Part shown: positions 16,796-26,029 of the stretch, piece by piece | Numbering within the stretch: position 1 is the stretch's first letter | Layout of the letters: each line of letters starts with the position of its first letter | Assembly (NCBI RefSeq): GCF_017355935.1 | Contig: NZ_JAFIQT010000002.1 | Location: 248,001 to 312,000, forward strand | Length of the DNA stretch: 64,000 bases | Direction: 5' to 3' | From: Telluribacter humicola | GTDB taxonomy: Bacteria > Bacteroidota > Bacteroidia > Cytophagales > Spirosomataceae | Notes under the pieces: generated by a model | Databases searched by the model: none | What the model was told of the DNA's origin: nothing | Seen by the model: only the letters and a program-made list of their open reading frames with translations | Made by a program: the position numbers and the translations under genes

Positions 16796-17926
16796 TTATT
16801 TATTAAAGGCCTCTTTTAATTCAGATACCGCCATAGCTTGGGCATCTTTGGCTTGGGACACTACGGCTGCCATCCCAAAAAACTCATGGGTCGTGCCGTC
16901 GTACACTTTGTGACTGGTACGTACACCTGCTTTTTCCATATTGTCCGCCAGTGTTTTACCTTCTGTCCGTAGCGGATCGTACTGCGCTCCGATAATAGTG
17001 GTAGGAGGCATACCTTTCAGATCAGCATTTACAAGAGAAATCATAGGATTGTCACCTTCAGCCGGACTATTAAGGTACTTGTCAAAAAACCACTTCATCA
17101 GGCCACTGCTCAGAGGCTTTACATTCTCACTCTCCCGGTACGATTCAGTAGTAAAGTCATGACCCGCTATGGGGTAAACCAGTACTTCATGGATAGGCAG
17201 TTGCATTCCTTTATCCCGGGCCATCATACTAACCGCGGCGGCCAGGTTGCCTCCGGCGCTTTCACCTACTACGGCTATCCGGTTAGGATCTCCTTTGATG
17301 GAAGCCGCGTTTTTAACGGTCCATTCGTAGGCAGCGTAGCTGTCGTTATGGGCGGTTGGAAACTTGTATTCGGGCGCCTGCCGGTAGGCTACCGACACCA
17401 CTACGGCTTCGGCTTTATTGGCCAGCCCTTCCGCTGATGCATTGTACGTATCAAGATCTGCGATGACCCAGCCTCCGCCGTGGTAGTATACGATGACCGG
17501 ATAAGAGTCCTTACCGGTCTTGGGAGTATAGATCCGCATATGGATCTGACCTCCGTCGACCGGGATTTTCCGGCCCATGGTGTCTACGTTGCTGGGGGGC
17601 TTGGGAATATTGTTTTCTTTCATTACGGCCATGGCCGCCTGAGCGGGGGTAGGTTGTTTTCTGGCTTGCTCGGCGGTCAGGGTAGTCAGGGGGGGAGCTT
17701 TGTAGCTGGCCAGTTGCTCTATGACTACGGCCATGGGATCAGTCATGTTTTTACCCCAGTCGGGCTTGGGCTGATTCGGTTCAAGATCTGCGGCTGAACT
17801 GGCTTCCATGTTACCCAGATTGTCAGATCCGGACATGGTGTTGTTAGTGGCACAGGAAGAAAGTAACAACAGGCAGGTGGCACCAGCTACGGTCAGGCTA
17901 TTTCTGAGTAGTTTATTTGTCTTCAT
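16796..17926 (-). CDS. Alpha/beta hydrolase lipoprotein of the hormone-sensitive lipase type
   Basis: 376-residue esterase of the HSL (family IV) group. The oxyanion motif HGGGW is at about 149-153, the nucleophile Ser223 lies in GESAGG, and Asp317 (AQYDPLRTEG) with His347 (GTTHEFFG) complete the triad. The N-terminus is a lipoprotein signal with lipobox LSSC (Cys25), starting at ATG 17926; the longer frame upstream is not plausible. The enzyme is expected to hydrolyse short acyl esters in the periplasm or at the outer membrane. A linker rich in Gln, Ala and Pro (about 26-120) separates the lipid anchor from the catalytic domain. Confidence 0.9.
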   Translation of the reverse strand: MKTNKLLRNSLTVAGATCLLLLSSCATNNTMSGSDNLGNMEASSAADLEPNQPKPDWGKNMTDPMAVVIEQLASYKAPPLTTLTAEQARKQPTPAQAAMAVMKENNIPKPPSNVDTMGRKIPVDGGQIHMRIYTPKTGKDSYPVIVYYHGGGWVIADLDTYNASAEGLANKAEAVVVSVAYRQAPEYKFPTAHNDSYAAYEWTVKNAASIKGDPNRIAVVGESAGGNLAAAVSMMARDKGMQLPIHEVLVYPIAGHDFTTESYRESENVKPLSSGLMKWFFDKYLNSPAEGDNPMISLVNADLKGMPPTTIIGAQYDPLRTEGKTLADNMEKAGVRTSHKVYDGTTHEFFGMAAVVSQAKDAQAMAVSELKEAFNK

Positions 17927-18203
17927 AAGTTGTAAATTTAAAGGTCTGGTACACAGCTCAGTATAATAGTGCCAGCTGCTTTTGTTGAAGCTTTTGATGG
18001 GGAAAGGGGATACTAAGTAGGAAGCCTTAAACAAAATAGTCTGGTGACGGGATTCTATTGCCGGAGAAGGGTAATATACTCGGCATATACGTAAGGGTCA
18101 GTTTTTTTGCTGATTATCAGCGAGGTACCTGCCTAGTGCTGGTCTGATTCATCAGGTCGGAGAGAGTCTTCATCCGGTTATTTTTCCACTTCACCATCAA
18201 AGA

Positions 18204-18235
18204 TTGGCACCCGGCCTAAGGGCTGTGTAGCTTTG
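18204..18235 (+). promoter_or_regulatory. Probable promoter of alpha/beta hydrolase gene
   Basis: TAGCTTTG at 18228-18235 is a perfect TAnnTTTG box, with TTGG 20 bases upstream as -33 element. It is 24 bases before the ATG at 18260, giving a very short leader. Confidence 0.55.
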
Positions 18236-18259
18236 GTTATCTATTAGCCATGAAGCATT

Positions 18260-19183
18260 ATGAAATGTGAAATACTACATACAAGTCGGGGTAGCGTGGA
18301 GGTCAGTACCTATGGACAGAACATCCATGGGAATGGCCCCCATGGAAATGGCCCCTATGGAAATAGTACCCCTCTGCTATATATCCACGGTGGACAGGGC
18401 AACTGCCACGAAACCCTCTTCCATAAGGGCTTTGACACCGGCAAGTACTACCTCATCACCCCTTCGCGGCCGGGCTATGGACATACACCCCTACTCGCCA
18501 CTACCACGCCCCGTACTACGGCCGACCTGTTTGTGGCCTTGCTGGATGAACTGAATATAGATCGGGCGGTAGTCGTAGGTATATCGGCCGGCGGCCCAGC
18601 GGCGCTGGAGCTGGCCGCTCACTATCCGGACCGGGTATCCGCCTTGCTCCTGGTATCGGCTGTTACCAAAGAATGGCTCACTCCCGATAACCCCAGGTAC
18701 CGAAAGGGCAAGCTGCTTTTTAATCAAACAATGGAGAAGTACAGTTGGGGCTTGTTCCGAGGGCTGTACAGGCTGCTGCCTCGTCTTATGGCCAAAACCA
18801 TGTTTGCGGAGTTTTCCAGCATCAACCAAGCAGCTATCTCGAAGGAAGAAATCGCTGAGCTGTACGGGGTAGTGAGCAAGCTGCGTTCGTACGCGGGCTT
18901 CATGGTGGATCTGGACCAGCGCGTGAGCCGGGAGACGGTGGCCCGGGTGCAGGTACCTACCCTGATCCTCCATAGTATCAACGATGCCGCTGTGGATCTT
19001 GAGCATGCCCTGTACGCCAACAGCCTCATCAGAGGCTCCGCCCTGCGTACCTACAATAATAAGTGGGGCCACATGCTCTGGCTGGGGCCTGAAAGTGCGG
19101 AGCCTATCCGTGATGCAGTAGCTTTCCTGGAGCAGGTGAACAGGGATGAACAAAAAACAAGATCAAACTACCCAATCCAATGA
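18260..19183 (+). CDS. Alpha/beta hydrolase
   Basis: Cytoplasmic hydrolase of 307 residues with the classical fold: HGGQGN oxyanion region (about 44), PSRPGYGHT, nucleophile Ser in GISAGGPAAL, Asp in HSINDAAVD and His in KWGHMLWLG. The reaction is unassigned. Near the N-terminus a 15-base tandem repeat inserts a HGNGP run not expected in the fold. The last four bases ATGA overlap the start of the YrdB-like gene, so the two are probably translationally coupled. Confidence 0.88.
   Translation: MKCEILHTSRGSVEVSTYGQNIHGNGPHGNGPYGNSTPLLYIHGGQGNCHETLFHKGFDTGKYYLITPSRPGYGHTPLLATTTPRTTADLFVALLDELNIDRAVVVGISAGGPAALELAAHYPDRVSALLLVSAVTKEWLTPDNPRYRKGKLLFNQTMEKYSWGLFRGLYRLLPRLMAKTMFAEFSSINQAAISKEEIAELYGVVSKLRSYAGFMVDLDQRVSRETVARVQVPTLILHSINDAAVDLEHALYANSLIRGSALRTYNNKWGHMLWLGPESAEPIRDAVAFLEQVNRDEQKTRSNYPIQ
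18326..18370 (+). repeat. Three 15-base tandem repeats inside the hydrolase gene
   Basis: Units 18326-18340 and 18341-18355 differ at one base and 18356-18370 is a diverged third. In frame they encode HGNGP-HGNGP-YGNST. The unit length is a multiple of three, so copy changes would keep the frame. Confidence 0.8.
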
Positions 19184-19539
19184 GCCAGAACCCTATCAAC
19201 TTGGGAGTACGTTTTTTACTGGAAATAGCCGCCCTGGTAGCCGTAGGAATGTGGGGTTGGCAAAAGCCCGAGGGAAATATAAAATATCTGCTGGTAGTAC
19301 TGCTGCCGGTTCTCCTGGCGGCCATGTGGGGGGTATTCAGGGTACCCAATGACCCCGGTACTCCTCCGGTGCAGGTATCGGGCATGGTACGCCTCCTGAT
19401 AGAAGCCTTTGTATTCGGATCAGCCATTGCCGCTCTTTATGACCTGGGACAACTGCGTAATAGCCTGTTCCTGGCGGGAATCCTGGTAGTACACTACCTG
19501 GTGTCGTACGACCGGGTCCAGTGGCTGCTGAGGCAGTAA
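19180..19539 (+). CDS. YrdB/DUF2568 family membrane protein
   Basis: 119-residue protein with four hydrophobic helices. It carries LGVRFLLEIAALVAVGMWGW at the N-terminus, AAMWGVFRVPNDPG in the middle and RLLIEAFVFGSAIAALYDLGQ, the segments that define the YrdB (DUF2568) family. Function is unknown. It overlaps the preceding hydrolase gene by four bases. Confidence 0.88.
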   Translation: MSQNPINLGVRFLLEIAALVAVGMWGWQKPEGNIKYLLVVLLPVLLAAMWGVFRVPNDPGTPPVQVSGMVRLLIEAFVFGSAIAALYDLGQLRNSLFLAGILVVHYLVSYDRVQWLLRQ

Positions 19540-19646
19540 ATAAACTCTACTGAAAAGTGTATCGGAAGTAGGTAAGGTGATAGTGAAACCCTGTAGATTT
19601 ATTCCAGAACAATTAAAAGGTAGTAAACTATAATCAGGACAAGACA

Positions 19647-19692
19647 AAGCAAACAAAAAGCCTTACGTTTCCGTAAGGCTTTTTGTTTGCTT
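19647..19692. terminator. Bidirectional terminator
   Basis: Perfect 21-bp inverted repeat with a 4-base TTTC loop between the convergent YrdB-like and cold-shock genes, with A and T tracts on the two flanks. Confidence 0.88.
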
Positions 19693-19709
19693 ATTATATG
19701 TTGCTAAGA

Positions 19710-19901
19710 CTAAACTAGCTGAACATTAACTGCATTTAGTCCTTTTCTTCCTTCCTGAAGGTCAAATGACACTTCATCACTTTCTCTGATCTCATCTACT
19801 AGTCCAGAAACGTGTACGAAGTACTCCTGACCTGATTTGTCATCCTTAATGAATCCGAATCCTTTCGTGTCATTAAAGAATTTTACTATTCCGTTATTCA
19901 T
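19710..19901 (-). CDS. Cold-shock domain protein
   Basis: 63-residue single cold-shock domain, an RNA/DNA chaperone. RNP1 KGFGFIKDD and RNP2 YFVHVSGL are present. The long frame upstream of ATG 19901 is leader, not protein. An unusually long untranslated leader with a hairpin 24-44 bases before the start would fit cold-shock control. The gene ends at a bidirectional terminator and is monocistronic. Confidence 0.95.
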   Translation of the reverse strand: MNNGIVKFFNDTKGFGFIKDDKSGQEYFVHVSGLVDEIRESDEVSFDLQEGRKGLNAVNVQLV

Positions 19902-19924
19902 GCTGTTGTTTTTATAATACATAG

Positions 19925-19945
19925 GTACTACATCCCAGGTAGTAC
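19925..19945 (-). promoter_or_regulatory. Hairpin in cold-shock gene leader
   Basis: GTACTAC and GTAGTAC pair around a 7-base loop, 24-44 bases upstream of the start codon. Position is suitable for temperature-sensitive translation control, but this is inference. Confidence 0.4.
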
Positions 19946-20121
19946 ATAAGTTCATTATTTTTTTTGCCCCAATGCATCGAAAAGTCTTTAAAGTGCCTCC
20001 AGAGGCTTCAATAGCAAGAAAAATAGCTAAAATATATCTGTAACTCCTGCTCAGTGGTTGAAGCTTCTGCCTGACTTCCACCGTCCGATTATAGACTTCT
20101 AGTGGAGTTTCCGGACATAAG

Positions 20122-20164
20122 AAAGCCTTCCGTTTAGTAGATCGTACTACATTCGGAAGGCTTT
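20122..20164 (-). terminator. Terminator of purL
   Basis: An 11-bp stem (AAAGCCTTCCG at 20122-20132 pairing with 20154-20164) followed on the minus strand by T-rich sequence, 55 bases after the purL stop. The loop itself contains a small GTAG/CTAC hairpin. Confidence 0.7.
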
Positions 20165-20218
20165 CCTTATTACTCCATCCTTGTGATTGAGGATGATTTA
20201 TGTCGCTTATTTAGCTTC

Positions 20219-22513
20219 TTACCGAACTACCTCGGGTGTTCCTTCCAGGATGTTGGCCAGGGAGTTGTCGTACAGGTCTTTGGCGGCGGCGGTACCGATC
20301 AGCGTCTGACCATCTACTACAAAACCTTCGCTGGTCACAGTACCCAGTTGGCGGAATGCTGTGTTGAGGCCGCCTAGTAGCTGCTCAAACTGCTGCTGCT
20401 TATTAGCCTTTACGCTCACCAGTACGCGGCTCTGCGCTTCGCCGAACAGGTAAGCATCCTTACGGAAGCCTTCGTCTGTGGTGATGTCAAAGCCCAGCTT
20501 ACGGAACATAGCTGACTCGGCCAGGGCCACGAACAGACCACCATCCGACAGATCGTGTACCGATGCTATTACACCGGAGGTGATGAGCTGACGCACGGCC
20601 TGCTGCAGGCTGTACTCCTCGTCCAGATCAAAGGCCGGAGCGGGCGACTGCTTCACACCACGGTAGCTGTACAGGTACTCGGATGAAGCAATGTCATTCT
20701 TAGGGGTACCTACCAGATAGATCAGGTCACCTTCGGCCTGGAAAGCCAGCGGCGTCTGAAGCTCGGGCTTCTCCACCAGACCAATCATACCGATGGTTGG
20801 CGTCGGGAATACCGGTCCGTCGTCGGAGCTCTGGTTGTAGAAGCTCACGTTTCCGCCCGTTACGGGAGTGCCAAATTTCTCACAGGCCTTGCCCATACCC
20901 TTCACGGCCTGTACAAACTGCCAGTATACCTCGGGTACGTAAGGGTTACCAAAGTTGAGGTTGTTGGTCACGGCCAGGGGCTCGGCGCCGGCGCAGGTCA
21001 GGTTACGCGCTGCTTCCGACACGGCGATCTGAGCACCTATGAAGGGATCGGCGTTGACGTAGCGGCTGTTACAGTCGACGGTCATCGCCAGTGATTTTTC
21101 GTAGTCAGGACGGGCCGCGTCGCGGATACGTACCACGGCGGCATCCGAAGGCTCGTTGGTGGTGCGCGTCGCCGTACCTACCATCGAGTCGTACTGCTCC
21201 GCTACCCAGCGGCGTGAGCAGATGTTGGGGTGGGAGAGGAGGTGCTTCGCTACAGCTGACACCTCATTGCCCGCTACATCCTGTACACTGTCGATGCTGA
21301 ATTTCTTGAACTCCTGATAGTAAGCCGGCTCGCGGTACTCGCGGTGGTACTGCGGAGCGCCACCACCCAGCACGAGGTCGTGCGCGGGTACATCGGCGAT
21401 CAGCTGACCGTGCTGGTAGAAGTACAGACGTCCCGTATCGTTAGCACCGGCGGCTATTACTTCACCAATCTGTACGCAGTGCAGATCCCACTTATCAAAT
21501 ATGCCTTTTATAACATCTTCCTGGCCTTTGTCTACTACTACCAGCATACGCTCCTGCGACTCCGACAGTAGTATCTCCCAGCCATGCATGTTTTGCTGGC
21601 GGGTAGGTACCTTATCCAGGTCGATGATCATACCGTGCTCACCCTTGGCGCTCATTTCGGACGTAGAGCAGATGATACCGGCGGCACCCATATCCTGGAT
21701 ACCGATCACGTGGCCTGTAGCAATTACTTCCAGCGTAGCTTCCAGCAGAAGTTTCTCCATAAAGGGGTCACCTACCTGTACCGCGGGGAGTTTTTCGTTA
21801 GACTTGTCAGTGATATCTTCCGACGCAAACGTAGCGCCGTGGATACCATCCTTACCCGTAGCCGATCCCACAATAAATACGGGGTTACCTACACCGTACG
21901 ACGTAGCCTTGGCTACCTTACCTGCCTCCACGATACCCGCCGAGAAGGCGTTGACGAGCGGGTTGGTGTTATATGACTCATCAAAGAACAGCTCGCCACC
22001 TACGGTAGGGATACCGAAGGCGTTGCCGTAGTCACCGATACCCTTCACGACACCCTTTACCAGCCACTTGGTCTTGGGCAGGTTGGGGTTACCGAAGCGC
22101 AGGGAGTTGAGCTGAGCGATGGGACGCGCGCCCATCGTGAATATATCGCGGTTGATACCACCTACACCCGTAGCGGCGCCCTGGTAGGGCTCGAGGGCCG
22201 AGGGGTGGTTATGTGATTCGATCTTGAAGCTACACGCCAGGCCATCGCCGATGTCCACCAGACCGGCGTTCTCTTCCCCGGCTTTGGCAAGCATGCGTTC
22301 GCTGTCGCGGGGGAGGGTCTTGAGCCATACGATGGAGTTCTTGTAGGAACAGTGCTCTGACCACATCACCGAAAAGATACTCAACTCGGTGAAGTTAGGG
22401 TCACGACCTAGTATTTCTTTGATGCGATCAAACTCTTCGGGGAGTACACCCAGCTTGCGGGCGGTTTCGACAGTGGGGAGGGCATTGCCGTCCAGAACTT
22501 CGGTAGATGACAC
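20219..22513 (-). CDS. purL: Phosphoribosylformylglycinamidine synthase subunit PurL
   Basis: 764-residue synthetase subunit of the small (three-component) FGAM synthase, step four of purine synthesis. The sequence has the signatures of the family: [18 protein letters not shown] near the N-terminus, [24 protein letters not shown] with the catalytic His and ATP-contacting residues, IQDMGAAGI, and GGNVSFYN in the second half. Partners PurS and PurQ are not in the window, so subunits are encoded elsewhere. A promoter-like box lies 85-92 bases upstream. Confidence 0.97.
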   Translation of the reverse strand: MSSTEVLDGNALPTVETARKLGVLPEEFDRIKEILGRDPNFTELSIFSVMWSEHCSYKNSIVWLKTLPRDSERMLAKAGEENAGLVDIGDGLACSFKIESHNHPSALEPYQGAATGVGGINRDIFTMGARPIAQLNSLRFGNPNLPKTKWLVKGVVKGIGDYGNAFGIPTVGGELFFDESYNTNPLVNAFSAGIVEAGKVAKATSYGVGNPVFIVGSATGKDGIHGATFASEDITDKSNEKLPAVQVGDPFMEKLLLEATLEVIATGHVIGIQDMGAAGIICSTSEMSAKGEHGMIIDLDKVPTRQQNMHGWEILLSESQERMLVVVDKGQEDVIKGIFDKWDLHCVQIGEVIAAGANDTGRLYFYQHGQLIADVPAHDLVLGGGAPQYHREYREPAYYQEFKKFSIDSVQDVAGNEVSAVAKHLLSHPNICSRRWVAEQYDSMVGTATRTTNEPSDAAVVRIRDAARPDYEKSLAMTVDCNSRYVNADPFIGAQIAVSEAARNLTCAGAEPLAVTNNLNFGNPYVPEVYWQFVQAVKGMGKACEKFGTPVTGGNVSFYNQSSDDGPVFPTPTIGMIGLVEKPELQTPLAFQAEGDLIYLVGTPKNDIASSEYLYSYRGVKQSPAPAFDLDEEYSLQQAVRQLITSGVIASVHDLSDGGLFVALAESAMFRKLGFDITTDEGFRKDAYLFGEAQSRVLVSVKANKQQQFEQLLGGLNTAFRQLGTVTSEGFVVDGQTLIGTAAAKDLYDNSLANILEGTPEVVR

Positions 22514-22597
22514 TTTTTTCTCAGTTTACAGGTACATAGCCCGTGGTACGTAGTATATGGCTACGGTACCAAAAATTTTCGGACCTCTTTACTCACG

Positions 22598-22605
22598 CAA
22601 AATTA
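22598..22605 (-). promoter_or_regulatory. -7 box upstream of purL
   Basis: On the minus strand this reads TAATTTTG, a perfect TAnnTTTG match, 85 bases before the purL start. The -33 element is weak. Confidence 0.4.
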
Positions 22606-22655
22606 GGCTTTTAGCTCGACACAAGACAATTTCTGAGAAATATTTCTGGCAAACT

Positions 22656-22686
22656 ATTGACTGGAAAGATTTCATTCTTAATTTTG
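22656..22686 (+). promoter_or_regulatory. Promoter of tRNA-Ser
   Basis: ATTG at 22656-22659, a 19-base spacer, and TAATTTTG at 22679-22686 form a near-consensus Bacteroidota promoter about 30 bases before the tRNA. Confidence 0.65.
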
Positions 22687-22716
22687 CACCACGTTTGCGA
22701 CACAGCAGATCTTCTT

Positions 22717-22804
<88 letters not shown>

Positions 22805-22814
22805 CCCTAGAATT

Positions 22815-22847
22815 AAACCCCTGTAAATCAAGCATTTACGGGGGTTT
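22815..22847 (+). terminator. Terminator of tRNA-Ser
   Basis: A 14-bp stem (22815-22828 with 22834-22847, one G-T pair) and 5-base loop is followed by GTCTTTTTT, directly downstream of the tRNA. Confidence 0.85.
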
Positions 22848-22849
22848 GT

Positions 22850-23482
22850 CTTTTTTGTCGGCATATCATCGCCAAAATTCGTTTCTAAGGAATGACTTAT
22901 CTGTCTATTTAATCTACTTATTATAAGGTTCTGAGTCAAGGTTCAATTTACCTCTAAGTATCCAGTGCCCAATTCTATAATTGTATTTTTCTTAGCTAAT
23001 GAGATAACTTAGCAATGTGTCAATTAGACTTTGTACCAGTACAGTTCCCGAGACTGTTATGGACCAATATCTAACCATCTAATTCGTAATCTGGTGGAAT
23101 TCAATGAGGTAGTGGAGGGCATTGAACGCATGTAAGCTCCCCTGTCTTATAACTGTACTATAATGTGATGAAGGAAGAGTCTGATCCCTGCCGTTATACT
23201 GCTTTTGTGAGATTACGAAGAGCTTTTAGACTGCTCTCATGTGTTATTATAGCAGTTATGGTAAATTAAGTGATTGATTATAAGGTAATTTATGCCATTA
23301 GATGAACTTCTGACCAAAAATATATGTACCTTTAAAATAGAGAAGTCTTAGACTTTCCATGAAACATTAGTTTCCTCATCGCCGACCGCACCTTGTAAGG
23401 TACCGCTGACTCTGAACGATCCTGACTAGAGCTGAGTAGTTCGTTGTGGCTACCTTCACCAAACTCCTTCTCACTTATCATT
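22850..23482. other. Long gene-poor spacer before the receiver-domain island
   Basis: About 630 AT-rich bases with no recognisable gene. One open stretch without a start codon at 23028-23135 reads YGPISNHLIRNLVEFNEVVEGIERM and could be a gene remnant. A near-match to the -7 box, TACCTTTA at 23327-23334, precedes the next gene. Confidence 0.4.
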
Positions 23483-23911
23483 ATGGTCAAGAACATCTTT
23501 CTGATTGAAGATGATGATACCACCATGCACCTGCTGCGAAAAACAATTCTACGGTGCAGCCTGGCTGAGAACATTATTGAGTTGAAGCACGGGATGCATG
23601 CTTTGGATTATTTAGAACAGGTTACTGCCGGGCAGGAAGGATTGGTGCCGGACCTTATCATGCTGGATCTGGATATGCCCGTTATAGATGGATGGCAGTT
23701 TCTGGATGAGTATACCCGGCTGTATATGCATCACTTTCCTCACACGCAGATCTGCATTCTGACAACTTCCGTAGATGAAGAGGATTATAAACGCGCCAAA
23801 GAATATCCAGTAGTCTCTTATTTCCTGAAAAAACCTTGTTTCTTTCCTGATCTGGAGGAGTTAAAACAACAGGTGTTCCTGAAGTCGCTCAATAAAAATA
23901 CGGGTAAGTAG
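23483..23911 (+). CDS. Stand-alone response regulator receiver protein (RR1)
   Basis: 142-residue CheY-like receiver domain without an output domain. Acidic pocket EDDD (9-12), phospho-acceptor Asp62 in MLDLDMP, Thr in ILTTS and Lys in FLKKP are all present. ATG at 23483 places the acidic pocket at the normal distance; the longer TTG-started frame is rejected. It resembles RR5 at 28105 more than the three minus-strand receivers: both have the ILRK/LKR helix and GWxFLxE after the active-site loop. Such proteins act as phosphate shuttles or allosteric partners, and here no output domain is coded nearby. Confidence 0.92.
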   Translation: MVKNIFLIEDDDTTMHLLRKTILRCSLAENIIELKHGMHALDYLEQVTAGQEGLVPDLIMLDLDMPVIDGWQFLDEYTRLYMHHFPHTQICILTTSVDEEDYKRAKEYPVVSYFLKKPCFFPDLEELKQQVFLKSLNKNTGK

Positions 23912-24045
23912 CGCCGGTCTTGTCTACCAAATAAGGTATGTATAGGTAATAGCTGATAAGAAGAAACCGCCCGATTGGGGCTGCCCGATCCGATCTACAC
24001 GATTCGATCTGATTGAGTCCGGAATTGTCTTATTCTAGAATATAC

Positions 24046-24279
24046 CTATTGTACTCTTACAATGATCCCCACCTCTTCCAACTCATCCAATAGTTGAAAT
24101 AGTCCACTGCGTATAAGAGTACGCTTGTTTTGGTAAAATTGAGCCCGCAGGGTCAGATATTCGACGTAACTCCAGAACGTTAGTCGTGAGTGGAATGGAG
24201 ATGACTCTTTCCACTTCTCGAATATTTCTACTGGTGTTTCACCTGAGATAATGTCTCCCTTGTTTGTTATGTATGTCAT
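24046..24279 (-). CDS. Small protein of an unrecognised paralogous family (copy A)
   Basis: 77-residue cytoplasmic protein; I recognise no named family. It aligns over its whole length with three other proteins in this window (26833, 27236, 27629). The shared plan is a short N-terminal hairpin Y-x-T-x-x-G-x-I-x-x-G, then an E-I/V-x-E-x-x-K-x-S-S helix, an aromatic-rich middle, and a C-terminal L-x-E-L-E-E-x-G-I/L-L-x-R. The start ATG 24279 is set by this alignment; the longer frame adds 11 unrelated residues. It lies between two receiver-domain genes. Function unknown. Confidence 0.7.
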   Translation of the reverse strand: MTYITNKGDIISGETPVEIFEKWKESSPFHSRLTFWSYVEYLTLRAQFYQNKRTLIRSGLFQLLDELEEVGIIVRVQ

Positions 24280-24530
24280 TGGCAAACCTCTTACTCTTCT
24301 GTTTGGAACCAACGTATATGCGTATTGTTTGTAGTTCAGCCCCGAATAATGTAGATAATACTACGTACTCCTGCATTGAGTACGCTCATAATAAAGCAAC
24401 TACTAATGTAGCTGATTCTGCTCTTCTATTGAAGATATATTTATCAACCAGGCTTCCGGCACTTATCCTTACAGAATGATATGATTTAGCGTGATTGTAT
24501 TGAAAGTCTATACTTGCCTAGCAGTAGCGA

Positions 24531-24956
24531 TTACTCATCCGTAGTAGTAAAGAAGTGATTTGTGTTAGTGGAAAGAGTAGCAAGGGTGTTGCGTAGTGTA
24601 TTGATAATTTCTTTATACCCATTGGGCTTGATAATGTACCCTACTGCTCCGAGTTCCTGGCAAAGCAGTATATCACCGGGATAATTGCTGGTAGAATAAA
24701 TCACGACAGGAATGTCCCTGACCCGATGTAGCTTTTTTAGCTCGGCCAGAAGCAGCTTACCATTTATCTGGGGCAGATTCAAGTCCAGGAAGATGTAAGT
24801 CGGGGTAAAGCTTTCATCACTTTCCAGCTTATGCAGGGCCGCAGGCCCACTACTCTCAATAACCAATTCGATGTTAGGATCTATTGTGGTCAGAGCCGAC
24901 TTAAAAAAATGATGATCATCAAAATCATCATCGATGAAGTAGCAAACAATATTCAA
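24531..24956 (-). CDS. Stand-alone response regulator receiver protein (RR2)
   Basis: 141-residue receiver domain alone. It has DDD (9-11), phospho-acceptor Asp58 in FLDLNLP, Ser/Thr in YSTS and Lys in IIKP. The subgroup marker DDDxDDxxF with NG-K-x-L-L after the active-site loop is shared with RR3 and RR4, which lie next to it on the same strand. It has its own TAnnTTTG box upstream and so is probably transcribed alone. No cognate complete kinase is adjacent. Confidence 0.92.
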   Translation of the reverse strand: MNIVCYFIDDDFDDHHFFKSALTTIDPNIELVIESSGPAALHKLESDESFTPTYIFLDLNLPQINGKLLLAELKKLHRVRDIPVVIYSTSNYPGDILLCQELGAVGYIIKPNGYKEIINTLRNTLATLSTNTNHFFTTTDE

Positions 24957-24997
24957 GGTGTGGACTAAATTAGTAGGTTAAGTATACCGGGGTATAA

Positions 24998-25005
24998 CAA
25001 AGGTA
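24998..25005 (-). promoter_or_regulatory. -7 box upstream of RR2
   Basis: Minus-strand TACCTTTG, a perfect -7 consensus, 42 bases before the RR2 start codon. Confidence 0.45.
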
Positions 25006-25141
25006 GATACTATCAACTAATTTTGCCTGATGATTTCTTAATAAATTTTATTAATTCACTAAAATTGGTGACTTTTTTGAAGTCATAGCCTGTATATAGT
25101 CCATAATCAGGTACTGCTTCATACAGAAATACCTATAATAT

Positions 25142-25174
25142 AAAAGCCCCGAAACGATACGTTTTGGGGCTTTT
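25142..25174 (-). terminator. Terminator of RR3
   Basis: AAAAGCCCC pairs with GGGGCTTTT, extended by an inner GAAAC/GTTTT helix; 29 bases after the RR3 stop on the minus strand. Confidence 0.75.
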
Positions 25175-25202
25175 CTTATTTCAATAGCAGGCGTATCAGC
25201 CA

Positions 25203-25718
25203 CTAGTCCTCGTAGATTGACATGGTTTGGGGGCCTTCCTTGTACAGGATGAAGTCAGCGCTTTCGGGCAGTTGGCTCAGTACCAGCGCCACCGCTTTGA
25301 CTAGGTCATGGTAGCCACCGGGTTTGACCATGTAACCGGCCGCTCCCAGGGCTTTTACTCCATCTATGTCCTTCATGATGCTCGAAGTCGAGAAAACAAT
25401 GATAGGTACTTCCGCCAGCCATTCTATCTGTTTGATTCGCGTAATAAGCTCCCTGCCATCTATGACGGGCATATTAAGATCAAGGAAAATAAATTCAGGT
25501 ATCTGATGAGCGGCTTCGTACAGTTTCGTTAGGGCGATTTGACTACTTAATTCAGTAACACACAGCAGATCAGGTCTCACTTCGTTGATGGCAGTGGACA
25601 GAAAATAACTATCATCCGCATCATCGTCAATCAGGAAACAAATAGTATTCAATCGGATAGAGGGTAAAAGGTGTAATTCCGACACAAAGTAACTGAAAAG
25701 GTAACATATCTGTACCAT
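25203..25718 (-). CDS. Stand-alone response regulator receiver protein (RR3)
   Basis: Receiver domain with DDD pocket, phospho-acceptor in FLDLNMP, FSTS and the conserved Lys in YMVKP. The only ATG is at 25718 and gives a hydrophobic 22-residue extension (MVQICYLFSYFVSELHL) that the sister proteins lack. A TTG at 25652 would start the protein at LNTICFLIDDD, exactly like RR2. A near-consensus box TTACTTTG on the minus strand at 25684-25691 also favours the TTG start. The C-terminal tail carries about 25 extra residues ending SIYED. Same subgroup as RR2 and RR4. Confidence 0.88.
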   Translation of the reverse strand: MVQICYLFSYFVSELHLLPSIRLNTICFLIDDDADDSYFLSTAINEVRPDLLCVTELSSQIALTKLYEAAHQIPEFIFLDLNMPVIDGRELITRIKQIEWLAEVPIIVFSTSSIMKDIDGVKALGAAGYMVKPGGYHDLVKAVALVLSQLPESADFILYKEGPQTMSIYED

Positions 25719-26029
25719 GAAGTGAGTTAAAATGTCATTAAATTATTGATAAACAGCGAAATAAGGCAATTGGGGCTGATAATGGTTGGGTAGGTAGGGG
25801 ATCTAAAATAGAATCCCCCCACTGAAATAATACATCAGTGGGGGGAATTAACCATTAGACATCACTGTATAGGAATTCAGAGAACTAATGATATAGTAAC
25901 CTTTAGGTACTAGGTTTGTTTATTTTGAGCTGAATAAAGGGCCGCAACCAGTTTTCGATGCCATGAGTCTGGTGGCAATGCAGGCTCTTTTAGCGTTGCC
26001 TGAATGGATATACCGGATTAGTAGCGCAG
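25719..26029. other. Spacer between RR3 and RR4
   Basis: About 310 bases holding the hairpin at 25814-25846. A 35-codon open stretch without a start exists on the minus strand just after the RR4 stop (about 25923-26030), with no recognisable product. Confidence 0.4.
25814..25846 (-). terminator. Hairpin terminator downstream of RR4
   Basis: Perfect 12-bp stem with a C6/G6 run and a 9-base loop, 185 bases after the RR4 stop. The distance is unusually long for the RR4 transcript. Confidence 0.6.
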
